From Oreohelix idahoensis (Eukaryota > Mollusca > Gastropoda > Stylommatophora > Oreohelicidae), in contig JAMPIV010019839.1 in assembly GCA_024509875.1 (NCBI GenBank), forward strand, positions 186,001 to 250,000: a DNA stretch of 64,000 nucleotides. The letters run 5' to 3'. Position numbers and translations under genes: made by a program. The stretch's first letter is position 1. Each line of letters starts with the position of its first letter. The notes under the pieces were generated by a model, which had not been told where the DNA came from, made no database searches, and saw nothing but the letters and a program-made list of their open reading frames with translations. This document shows, piece by piece, positions 53,881 through 64,000 of the stretch.

Positions 53881-55177
53881 CAAGGGGATTGACATAAGTC
53901 TTGGGCCTGACCATGAAGGACATGTCACAGAGAGCTGAAATTTTGTATAGTGTTTATTCCTTTTCAATATAGCCACCGTCTGAATTGACACACTTCTGCC
54001 ATCTCTGCTTGACCTTGAAAAGACCTTGGGAGTAGAACACCCTATTTTTCAAACTAAACCAGTCATAACATGCCAGTATAACCTCTTCATCGCTGTCAAA
54101 ATGATTTCCTTTTAGCTGTTTTTTAAGATTTGGGAATAGAAAAAATTCTGATGGAGCCAAATCTGGAGAATATGGTGGGTGTGGAAGAATTTCAATATTC
54201 AAATCGTTGGCTGCTAGCTGCACAAGCCGTGCTTTGTGAGAGGGCGCATTGTCTTGAAGCAAAGGAAGATTTTGAGTGCGCGTTATCCCTCGTTTCCTGG
54301 TCACAACCTTTCTTAGTTTTGTGAGAAGATCTGCATAGTACTGTCCATTAACTGTGTTGCCACGAGGCAGATAATCTTTCAAAAGGACACCTTTGCCGTC
54401 CCAAAAAACAGTCAGCATCCCTTTTCCTGCAGATTTCTGCGCCCTTGGCTTGACAGGTGTTGGGAAGCCCGGGGTTTTCCATTGCATGCTAGCAATTTTG
54501 GATTCGGGGTCATAATGGTGTACCCAAGTCTCATCTACTGTCACCATCGTCTCAAAAAATTTTTTTGACTGACACTTTTTGAGCAACTGTTGACAGCAAT
54601 TTACCCTCGTTTGCTTCTGTTCACGTGTCAACAGTCGCGGAACAAAGCGTGCACACACTTTTCTCATGTTCAGTCTGTTGTGTAAAATTCTATAAACCGT
54701 TCTTTCATTTAGTTTTACTGTACTAGCTATCTCCACAATTGTCATTTTTCGATCCTGGTCAATGATTTTCTTCACTCTTGTTGCATTTTCATCGTTGCAC
54801 TCTGAGCCTGGTCTACCAGATCTTGGCAGATCAGCAACATTTGAGCGGCCGTACTTAAACTGTTGAAACCAGTTTTTTACCGAAGTATATGAAGGACAAG
54901 AATCACGAAACACTGGTTCCATCTCCCTGTGTATTTCTGTAGGTGTTTTTCCCTGAAACATCAGAAATTTTATCACAACTCTGGCCTCCTTCTTTTCCAT
55001 TGTTTTGTCAAATCTTTGGAGCAGTAGATCCGGTCAATAGGGTACATTGCGCTGTGCACCGTAGCGGGAAAACCCATTGAAGAAACAAACGCGTACTTTA
55101 CACATTCAGTGCAAATATGATGAACTTTAAATGTGCCAAATTTCATCTTGATCCTGTGACTCCTTCATGGTCAGGCC
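53881..55177 (-). mobile_element. Mariner transposon, right terminus cut off
   Basis: The left terminus follows a TA dinucleotide (53879-53880) and starts CAAGGGGATTGACATAAGTC. The inner inverted repeat GGCCTGACCATGAAGGA lies at 53904-53920 and again, inverted, at 55161-55177. The right copy ends exactly where a gypsy LTR begins (55178), so its outer 23 bases are missing here and are predicted beyond the window. Confidence 0.9.
53954..55000 (-). CDS. Mariner transposase, intact ORF
   Basis: 348 codons, full mariner length. The N-terminus has two helix-turn-helix units (VKNWFQQFKYGRSNV...; IASTVKLNERTVYRILHNRL). The catalytic domain has TVDETWVHHYDPE (first Asp), LLQDNAPSHKA (second Asp) and PHPPYSPDLAPSEFFLFP. 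The third catalytic position, normally Asp in APSD, is Glu (34 residues after the second Asp). The C-terminus is QRWQKCVNSDGGYIEKE. The WVPHEL motif is replaced by ARFVPRLL. Cuts and re-inserts the element at TA sites. The frame is intact, but the Asp-to-Glu change may impair catalysis. Confidence 0.93.
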   Translation of the reverse strand: MEKKEARVVIKFLMFQGKTPTEIHREMEPVFRDSCPSYTSVKNWFQQFKYGRSNVADLPRSGRPGSECNDENATRVKKIIDQDRKMTIVEIASTVKLNERTVYRILHNRLNMRKVCARFVPRLLTREQKQTRVNCCQQLLKKCQSKKFFETMVTVDETWVHHYDPESKIASMQWKTPGFPTPVKPRAQKSAGKGMLTVFWDGKGVLLKDYLPRGNTVNGQYYADLLTKLRKVVTRKRGITRTQNLPLLQDNAPSHKARLVQLAANDLNIEILPHPPYSPDLAPSEFFLFPNLKKQLKGNHFDSDEEVILACYDWFSLKNRVFYSQGLFKVKQRWQKCVNSDGGYIEKE

Positions 55178-57535
55178 TGTAGTGGTTTTTGATGGTACTG
55201 TATGGTTGTTGTGTTACCTAGTGTAATGTATGAGGTCATCTGTGAAGGCTCCTGAGATAAATGTAGATGTGAATTACAGAAGGCCCTTCTTACTACCACT
55301 TACGACCTCAAACATATCTTTTTTTTTACTATTATGAATGTAGCTACGTTAAAAGTCTAGGGTACTGAAATGTAATGTGTTGTAGTAGAATATACAAACA
55401 CACACAGATAATTACTAAGTCTAATAATATTAATAAAATTTATAACACACTGAACTAACTCAGACTGTTTTAGTTTAAAAATATTAAAATTTTTTCTAAA
55501 TTTATTTGTTCTGAACCAATGTTTTATTTTGGTCAGAACATATGAAATGTTATGGAGTTATAAATGGAATGCATAAATATATGGCATAATAAAATGGAAT
55601 TTGTGTACATATGTAATTTATAAGACTGGTTAATATTAATTATAGTTATAATGTCTCTGGGAGAACTATTACTGGATGTGCTGTTGGGGTGGTGTCATCA
55701 CACCCACTCTGTGACTAGAACAAGCTTTGTCCATTGTCTTACAGACTGTAATAAATGTTATCTTTCCCAATAATTCAATATATTTGTGATGGGGAAATAT
55801 TTATAAATATTTAAGAGTTCTGGTGAATCCTCAGCAGGCCACTAATCACTCATCTTGTCTGTGAAGATCTGGTGCTGGATTCCGGTGGCCCACTCCTCTC
55901 AGTAGCTAGAATACAATGCTAGACTGCACCGACACAACTGTTAGGCGGCACACACATCTGCTTGTGTAATCTTGATTACTTATGTGGCACTACCCTAGTG
56001 CCACAACAGAAACTCACAATTCTGAAACAAAATTTGTGCTATGTGTCAGTACTCTATTTACTGCACCACTCTTACACACAGCACAACACATCAACATTAC
56101 ACAGAATGGGTCAGATCTCTCTGACCACACAGCACATCTTACCCAGTTGTTTTCATATAGTATCAGTTCCCCAAGACTGCATTGCATCTGAGATATGTTC
56201 AATAGTTTCCTTTTATTCAATAAGATAGCTGATATGTTCCCACTGATCTCAATAATAGATCCGCCTTCCATAGTCTTTGGTAGGCGTCCATATATTTTGT
56301 TTGTCTCTAGACCCTGAACTTGGGCTGGGGACCTAGAGCGAGCACTTACTTGTCGTAATCATTTTAAATGATATGGCAGTATCAATCACTCGAAATATTA
56401 AAATATACAAAATAAATGCATTCATTCTTACCAGAATTCAGAATTGAGAACACAGTTAATTGCTAGCAAAACTCAGCTGAGCTGCTGGCTATATGATGGC
56501 GTCCCACTAAATGTATGTAATATCTTCTGGGAACAACACCACAGGCAATAACCGACTGTGTCCCTGGACAGAATTGTATCAAATGGCAAAAATGCGCATC
56601 TCTGTCCCGCTAATATGATTACATTTGTCCAATCACAGACTTCCCCCCTAACTTTTTCAAATCTACAACCAAAAGTCAAATTTCAGTCAGATCTCAGTCA
56701 AGTATGCATTATTGTCTGTTGGTCCGTCTGTCTCTACTTGTTTTTTTTCACAAAAACACACTTGGTTCTTGGACCAACTGCATGCAAAATCTTACACAAA
56801 TCTGCCTCCGAAGTTATTTTTAGCCACAATTCTCCACCTTCCCCCTCTCGTTCATTACAGCTTGATTTTTGCATTTGCGTGTCTCAAGGACGAAAATTTG
56901 AAACTTTAGTGACAGTATGAACAGTACAGTCGCTAGTGTGATATGAACAACACAGTCTTTTGTCAATATCTTCCTTGTTATCTATCCGTCTGTATAATTT
57001 AAAGTATATTCGTTCTCTGCTTAAGATGGGCTATCAAACTAGCTAGGTTTTATATTCATAACTCTATTATTAAGAAAAAACATATTTTTTCTCAAGTTTA
57101 GTTTTTTGAAATTTGTTCGCGAACCTTCTCTACGGCGTTTGCCGCTGAATTCAAATAAAACGACCAAGTATCGAAAAACGTCCAAGAAATGACTGTTTCG
57201 AATAAGAGCTAAGGTCTTTTTTTTGTCCATTTCCTTACATTGTGTCAACTAGTGACGTGAATTTTTTTTCTTTTACTACCAATTGCGTCTTTTTGCCGTT
57301 CTAGATTCAAACACGTGTTCAGTCATATTTTTCCTTTTTTGATCTCCGTTTCCCTCCCGTCTACAAAGGGTAAACCGTTTCGTCTGCACGTCTAACTAGT
57401 TAGTTTGAATGGCGGTAGGAAATGCGGGCATGGGCGAGCATGTCTCCTAGTATCTTACGCATTATTTTTATCCCTACATTTTATCTTTATAATTGGAGAT
57501 ATTTTAACGTTGTATCACGGTAAATTCATCACACA
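55178..57535 (-). repeat. 3' LTR of element 2
   Basis: 2358 bp, TGTAGTGG at the left and ATCACACA at the right, so TG...CA in either reading. The first 1.73 kb matches 62268-64000. Confidence 0.93.
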
Positions 57536-57546
57536 TCTCCCCACCT
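57536..57546 (-). other. Polypurine tract of element 2
   Basis: The minus strand reads GGTGGGGAGA directly before the 3' LTR. Confidence 0.75.
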
Positions 57547-57622
57547 GAAAACATGCACTACGGCAAGTTCCAAAACCAGTGATACACATAGATAAAATTA
57601 CTCCTCACGCCTACCAACTACT

Positions 57623-59481
57623 CTAATTTTGATCACAGGGGTGCCGACTGAGGAAATCTGCACCGACATTCAATGACCCTGGGATATACTCAATACTAAA
57701 CTGATAAGGTTGCAATAATAAAGACCATCTCAACAATCTAGCATTTTCATGCTTAGCCTGAGATAAGAACACCAGGGGCTGATGATCCGTCTGGACCACA
57801 AAAGTCCTACCATACAGATAGATTTGGAATTTTTTTATTGCCCAGATTAACGCTAAACATTCTTTTTCGCTTGTGGAATATCCTTGCTCCGCTTTATTCA
57901 ATTTGCGGCTTGCATAAGCGACTGGGTTCAGTTCCCCATCGGGTGAAGATGACCTTTGCAACAGAGCCGCCCCGAGGCCTACATTACTTGCATCTGTTCT
58001 CACCACGAAGTCCTGTGTCAAATCAGGCAATTTGAGAATAGGCTTGCTAGTGAGTTTTTCCTTTAACTCTTGGAAAGCCAATTCACATTGCGCAGTCCAA
58101 ACAATTTTATCTGGATGTCCCTTGCGAGTCAGATCAGTCAGAGGAGCACACATAGAGTTAAAATTTTTGATATATTTTTGGTAAAATCCACATAACGACA
58201 CGAATGATCGCACGTCCTTTTTTGTTTGTGGTCTAGGTGCTCTCTGCAGTTTTTCCAAGTTCTTGGGGTCAGGGGTCATGTTACCCTGATATACAGTGTG
58301 TCCCAAGAATTCCAACTCTTTGCATCCAATACAACATTTTGTTGGCCTAGCAGTTAAGTTCGCCTCCCTAAGCCTATCAAATAACATTTTTAGAGAGTTA
58401 ATGTGTTCTTCAAATGTCTCTGTGGCGACGAGAATATCATCCATGAAATTCGTGATACATGGGTTATTCAGGGGATCCAACAATTTGCGCATCATCCTTG
58501 AAAATACACTCGGAGCATTTTTCAATCCGAATGGTAGCATGTTGAATTCATAATGTCCTTCCGAGGTGCTAAAAGCTAAATAAGGTCTCACTTCAGGCTT
58601 CACTGGAATCTGGTAATAGCCTTTACTAAGATCCACCTTTGAAAAGTATTTTGCCTTGTTTAATCTGGCAAATAACTGTTTTGTGTCTGGTAATGGATCC
58701 ACTTGTCCTTCTGTGACAGCATTCAGTTTCCTGTAGTCTATGCACAGTCTATGTTCCCCAGACGGTTTCCTCAACAAAACTACACTGGAGCTAAAAGATG
58801 ATTCACTGTGTGAAATAATCCCCTCCTTCAACAAATAATCTATTTCTTCTTTTAATGCCTTCTCCTTCGCGAACGGAATAGAATAGGCTCTCATACAGAT
58901 TGGGTTTGAGTCTACCAGTTTCATGTCATACTGTAGCAAATTTGTATGTCCTGGTTTATCTGTTAATACATCTGTATGTTCCTCCAGAACCTGTTGAACT
59001 CTCTCCCTCTGATTTTTAGTCAGGTGCTTACTGACTTTTACCTGTGCGGCTGTTTCACAAGGATGTAATGGGTATTCATGTGAGGTGAGTGGTTCCTTTT
59101 GCATTTGAGTTGCGATAGCCAAGGTCAGTAAGGGGGTGCTTTCCTGGAGTGGTCTGTCCAGATACTTCTTTAAAAGGTTTACATGATAAACTTTCTCCTT
59201 CCCCTTTTTGTCAATTTTATAGTTTGTTCTAGACACCTTCTCTAGAACCGTATATGGACCTTGCCATCCAATTTGTAATTTATTCTGGCTGCCGGGTAGT
59301 AGAAGAAGCACCTTCTCTCCCACAGCTAGTTCTCTGTCCTTTGCCTTCCTATTAAAATATGCTGCATGTTTCTTCCTGGCTTGTCTCAAATTATCATTTG
59401 CCAGTTTCCATCCAGCTTTCAGACGCGTGGTCAGTTCGTTCACATATTGATACGATGAGGTAACAGTCTTTTCTGCCTTCT
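57623..59481 (-). CDS. Integrase end (GPY/F), reverse transcriptase, RNase H of element 2
   Basis: An uninterrupted frame. It opens with an integrase C-terminal segment (ALLRTWTDEKAEKTV, SSYQYVNEL), which has no ATG and would need fusion to the upstream frame. Then come the GPY/F module GWQGPYTVLEKVSR and KVYHVNLLKKY. RT follows: CIDYRKLNAV, FSKVDLSKGYYQIPV, MLPFGLKNAPSVF and catalytic FMDD in TNFMDDILVA (about 58430). RNase H: FVVRTDASNVGLGAAL, EKECLALIWAIKKF, VQTDHQPL, GADFLSRH. All motifs look intact. RT following integrase confirms the Gmr1-like order. Confidence 0.9.
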
Positions 59482-61283
59482 CATCTGTCCAGGTCCTTAA
59501 TAAGGCACATCTGGACGTTTAATTTTTTATCCTTATTTTTCATGGCACCCATCAAATCCCTTCCATTGAAAGCCTTATAATGAGGACTTTTCTTCCTAGA
59601 ATCATCACTCACAAATCGACCACTACCAATTTTTTTCTTGGGTTTATCTCCCCACTTTAGATTGCTTATGAGAGATCTTCGCTCTCTTTTATTTTCCTCC
59701 AGTTTATATAAGGTTGACCGAGGGATTGTCAGCTTATTCTGGGGTAAAATTACTCTTTGTACTCGTCGCATAGTGGCCATGTTAATCCATTCAAGTGACG
59801 ACTGGGTGTGAAAAGGGGGCTCCCATTCCACTTTGTCTACCTGAGTATACTTATTTTTCCTTCCAGGTCTAAGTTTGCCCCGTGGCGTTTCTAGATCCTG
59901 CACATATTTTCCCTTTGTGGGTGTTCCCTCATGAAATACGCCACATGCTTCTACAAAGTTTTCAATATCGACATTTACGTCGGGCCAATAATATTTTCGA
60001 GCAACTTTTTGGCAGATGGTACCTACTTTCTCATGGTCACCATCTTTTCCAACATTTAAGCTCCTTATTAAATTTGCCCTATATACCTTGGGAAGAACCA
60101 ACTGTCCGTGACCAGTGGATCTAGTTCCTGTCTTCCTGTATAACAATCTGTCCTTCATAAAGTACTCTCCCTTGCTTGGAGGTGTGTGGCATTTGGGCAT
60201 TTTTTTAAAACATGGCTTGAGTGTCCTATCCTCAGCCTGCGCCTTCCTCATCTCCTCTGGATGAGCATTTATAGGTTCACCTTCTTCCTCCTTTTTCTGT
60301 GACCTGGTCTGCACTGTCGCCATGATCACAGGTCTCTCGGGATTCCCCAAGAAGACGTACCTACACCCCAATATCAGAGGGTAGATTGGTTCATCTATCA
60401 CTGCTGCTCTGATTTCTCCTTCCACATAGCGAGTTTTCACCGTTATCCTTGCGATGGGAAGTGTCATGAGTGGTATGTCCTTAGTCGCCCCTTGTATTTC
60501 CACTGTTTCTGTGGTATACTGACTTGGGTCCACTAGGCTAGACTTCACAACTGAATCATAATCCAAACCTGTATCATAAAGGCACCTTATGGTGACCCCA
60601 TTACAAATAACATCCTCACAAACTGGGGGGTGATAAGGTTCCTGCTGTCCATTAGGATTAACCTTTAATCTTTGAGTCCCCGACTTCATTGCAGCAATGT
60701 TTGAAGGTTTCCTTCTACAAAATTCGGTGTTATGGTTGTCTTTCTTACACCATTTGCACCATCTTTTTCCTTGGTTAAACATTTTTCTTTCATTATATTT
60801 TTGGTCATTGAACTGTGAGTTTCTGTCACGATAGTCATTTCTTGGCCTATCAACGTTTGTCCTGCCTTTATTACCCTGTTCTCTATTATCAAATTTACTA
60901 AATTGCTGTGGAGCTTTAAAATTTTCTATGTGCTTCTTTTTAGTGCCACTTACCTCTGCCTGGGCTGCCTGATACCTCTCAGCGACATTTAAAACCTCCC
61001 CCAACCTCTCTGCACCTTGTTCCATGAGAAATTTTCTCAAGTCTGGAGCCATGGACTCTCTTAATTGCTCTATCATGATCATCTCTTTAAGATCTTGGGT
61101 CTTCCCCAGAGCAGTCCATTTCTCCAAATAGGTTTCCAGTCTGGCAGAGAATTGGTGGTATGTCTCCCCAGACAACAGTTTGGCATTTCTAAATTTCTTA
61201 CGATAAAATTCACCATTTTTTTCGTATCTCAATAACAAAGCCTGCTTTAGCATGTCATAATTGTCTTGGTCTTCTCTATTCAT
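59481..61283 (-). pseudogene. Gag capsid, protease and damaged integrase of element 2
   Basis: 600 codons open. Residues 1-115 are Gag capsid-like (NYDMLKQALLLRY...YHQFSARLETYLEKW). A CCHC knuckle CKWCKKDNHNTEFC lies near residue 175. The protease has CLYDTG near residue 234 (DTG) and YPLILGCRYV. The integrase zinc module is decayed: ARKYYWPDVNVDIENFVEAC is present, but the first His and the last Cys are lost (DHEK and ACGVF). The DDE core is absent. In its place are about 110 residues of unrelated sequence including LTIPRSTLYKLEENKRERR. The frame stops at 59481, one frame off from the integrase C-terminus. Confidence 0.85.
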
Positions 61284-61951
61284 TTAGCAAAGACTTCATA
61301 AGAAGTACCTCTCAGTCCCTGTGATAACTTTAAACTCCACCTCTCTCTCTCTAACCCCCCATATGTATTAGCTAATAATTCAAATCTACTGAGGTACCCC
61401 TCAATGTCATCGTCTTTCGCAACAAAATGTTCTAAATGAAACCCCATAGCTGATGTTGAGGCTCCCTGACTAGGCGTAGCATCTGAGGCAAAAGGGCTGG
61501 CACCATTTTCAGGAGCATGGCCCTGTAATTCCAGCTCCCTTAGTCGTAATTCGTGCTCCCTTTGCAACCTTCTATCTTCTGCTTCCCTTTCGGCAGTCAA
61601 CTTTTTCCCTTCTGCCTCCCTTTCGGCAGTCAACCTTTTTCCTTCTGCCTCCCTTTCTGCCTTTTTTTCTTCTGCCTCCCTTTCGGCCTTTTTTTCTTCT
61701 AATTGGAGCCTCTTAATCTCCCTATCTGCCTCCAATGCTTTAGCCTCTTTGTCAGCCTCAATCTGCAACCTCTTAAGTTCTTTATCAGCCTCAATTTGTA
61801 ACCTCTTCTCTTCAGCTAACCTCCTATCTTCCCTTTCCATATACTTATCACATTCAGCAGTTACATACTGAATTAAAACCTGACCCTACATATTCATTTC
61901 CTTCGCCGTTAGCACAGCAGCCGATCTAAATTTTGCTAGGTCAGCCATCAT
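61280..61951 (-). pseudogene. Gag N-terminal coiled coil of element 2
   Basis: Likely starts MMADLAKFRSAAVL (61951), has an in-frame TAG at 61886-61888, then continues MEREDRRLAEEKRLQIEADK into a long E/K/R-rich coiled coil of repeated AEREAE(G/E)KK units. It ends LEHFVAKDDDIEGYLSRFEL and GTSYEVFAK. The stop overlaps the next frame's ATG (ATGA at 61283-61280), a -1 step. The layout equals Gag of element 1. Confidence 0.8.
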
Positions 61952-62244
61952 ACAAAATAACAATGACCAAGGTAAATCTAATTATATAGTGACTAAGGTA
62001 ATTCTACTTATATATAATGGCCAAGGTAATTCTAATTCATTAATGACTAAGGTAATTCTAATTAACTAATGAACAAGGTAATTCTAATTAATTAATTAAT
62101 TAACTAATTACCACTGGCTGTGAAGATTCACCAACTTTTATTTCCCCTTTTTATTTTAAGGGACACTTTTTAAATTTTTACAATCTGTCCCCACTGGTTT
62201 AATTCTCCCACCAGGAGATTCTAATATTTATGATAAACTAAATA

Positions 62245-62262
62245 TCCCTGGACAAGACCCCA
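62245..62262 (-). other. Primer-binding site of element 2
   Basis: The minus strand reads TGGGGTCTTGTCCAGGGA five bases after the 5' LTR. It resembles the tRNA-Pro-type primer-binding sequence used by several retroelements, differing at a few positions. Confidence 0.6.
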
Positions 62263-62267
62263 ATATT

Positions 62268-64000
62268 TGTAGTGGTTTTTGATGGTACTGTATGGTTGTT
62301 GTGTTACCTAGTGTAATGTATGAGGTCAGCTGTGAAGGCTCCTGAGATAAATGTAGATGTGAATTACAGAAGGCCCTTCTTACTACCACTTACGACCTCA
62401 AACATATCTTTTTTACTATTATGAATGTAGCTACGTTAAAAAGTCTAGGGTACTGAAATGTAATGTGTTGTAGTAGAATATACAAACACACACAGATAAT
62501 TAATAAGTCTAATAATATTAATAAAATTTATAACACACTGAACTAACTCAGACTGTTTTAGTTTAAATATTAAATTTTTTCTAAATTTATTTGTTCTGAA
62601 CCAATGTTTTATTTTGGTCAGAACATATGAAATGTTATGGAGTTATAAATGGAATGCATAAATATATGGCATAATAAAATGGAATTTGTGTACATAGGTA
62701 ATTTATAAGACTGGTTAATATTAATTATAGTTATAATGTCTCTGGGAGAACTATTACTGGATGTGCTGTTGGGGTGGTGTCATCACACCCACTCTGTGAC
62801 TAGAACAAGCTTTGTCCATTGTCTTATAGACTGTAATAAATGTTATCTTTCCCAAAATTCAGTATATTTATGATAGGGAAATATTTATAAATATTTAAGA
62901 GTTATGGTGAATCCTCAGCAGGCCACTAATCACTCATCTTGTCTGTGAAGATCTGATGCTGGATTCCGGTGGCCCACTCCTCTCGGTAGCTAGAATACAA
63001 TGCTAGACTGCACCGACACAACTGTTAGGCGGCACACACATCTGCTTGTGTAATCTTGATTACTTATGTGGCACTACCCTAGTGCCACAACAGAAACTCA
63101 CAATTCTGAAACAAAATTTGTGCTATGTGTCAGTACTCTATTTACTGCACCACTCTTACACACAGCACAACACATCAACATTACACAGAATGGGTCAGAT
63201 CTCTCTGACCACACAGCACATCTTACCCAGTTGTTTTCATATAGTACCAGTTCCCCAAGACTGCATTGCATCTGAGATATGTTCAATAGTTTCCTTTTAT
63301 TCAATAAGATAGGTGATATGTTCCCACTGATCTCAATAATAGATCCGCCTTCCATAGTCTTAGTTAGGCGTCCATATATTTTGTTTGTCTCTAGACCCTG
63401 AACTTGGGCTGGGGACCTAGAGCGAGCACTTACTTGTCGTAATCATTTTATATGATATGGCAGTATCAATCACTCGAAATATTAAAATATACAAGATAAA
63501 TGCTTTCATTCTTACCAGAATTTAGAATTGAGAACACAGTTAATTGCTAGCAAAACTCAGCTGAGCTGCTGGCTATATGATGGCGTCCCACTAAATGTAT
63601 GTAATATCTTCTGGGAACAACACCACAGGCAATAACCGACTGTGTCCCTGGACAGAATTGTATCAAATGGCAAAAATGCGCATCTCTGTCCAGCTAATAT
63701 GATTACATTTGTCCAATCACCGACTTCCCCCCTAACTTTTTCAAGTCTACAACCAAAAGTCAAATTTCCGTCAGATCTCAGTCAAGTATGCATTATTGTC
63801 TGTTGGTCCGTCTGTCTCTACTTGTTTATTTCACAAAAACACACTTGGTTCTTGGACCAACTCCATGCGATACCCTACACAAATCTTCCTCCTAAGTTAT
63901 TTTTAGCCACAATTCTCCACCTTCCCCCTCTCGTTCATTACAGCTTGATTTTTGCATTTGTGTGTCTCAAGGACGAAAATTTGAAACTTTAGTGACAGTA
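62268..64000 (-). repeat. 5' LTR of element 2, partial
   Basis: Direct copy of 55178-56920 with scattered substitutions and small indels. The remaining about 620 bp are outside the window. Confidence 0.93.

Larger units (their letters stand above)
55178..64000 (-). mobile_element. Ty3/gypsy element 2, Gmr1-like order, 5' LTR cut by window
   Basis: Minus-strand LTR retrotransposon with a complete 3' LTR on the left (55178-57535), internal region 57536-62267 and the start of the 5' LTR on the right (62268 to window end; predicted end near 64.6 kb). Internal order on the minus strand is coiled-coil Gag, zinc knuckle, protease, damaged integrase, GPY/F, RT, RNase H. It interrupts the mariner at 55177. 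The LTR copies are about 98-99% alike by eye, indicating a recent insertion. Confidence 0.93.

Overview
The window is nuclear DNA from an intron-rich, AT-rich, heavily transposon-laden animal, most likely an invertebrate. Evidence is a spliced animal gene (six WASHC2 exons with GT-AG sites), several RTE-like LINEs, a Penelope-like element, Ty3/gypsy elements with an unusual gene order, mariner and Tc1/IS630-like transposons, tRNA-derived SINEs and many minisatellites. There are no bacterial operons. A mollusc or other lophotrochozoan is my guess from the mix of repeats; it is not proven.

The host gene runs on the minus strand from about 40.8 kb (first exon, start codon 40798) down to 9.56 kb and continues beyond the left edge. 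Exons lie at 40784-40798 (coding part), 32699-32809, 29865-29957, 26187-26258, 13549-13611 and 9562-9735. Together they encode the first 176 residues of WASHC2 (FAM21), the endosomal WASH-complex subunit. Every intron is phase 0. Introns of 2.7 to 12.6 kb are filled with mobile elements.

Main elements inside the gene: a nearly complete Ty3/gypsy element (14509-23765) inserted in a 58-bp minisatellite; a 5'-truncated Penelope copy with 12-bp target duplications (27922-29201); a full-length 3.2-kb RTE-like LINE (33329-36495) inserted in an older LINE; and a 1.6-kb palindrome of two head-to-head Penelope ends with a 15-bp target duplication (37775-39385). To the right of the gene lie LINE 3' ends, a 1.76-kb array of a 16-bp unit, an unrecognised ORF pair with two RRM-like domains (47.4-48.5 kb), a decayed Tc1/IS630-like transposase (49.0-50.2 kb) and a mariner with an intact ORF (53881-55177). 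A second Ty3/gypsy element (55178 to beyond 64000, minus strand) interrupts that mariner.

Two themes stand out. First, both Ty3/gypsy elements place integrase before reverse transcriptase, the Gmr1-like order. One is complete in domains; the other has its integrase core replaced by unrelated sequence. Second, at least three minisatellites (27, 36 and 16 bp) arose inside copies of one LINE family, called LINE-A here, and another lies beside a second repeat that carries the same sequence. All family assignments come from reading motifs by eye; no database search was run. Names such as LINE-A to LINE-D and repeat F/G are labels for this report only.
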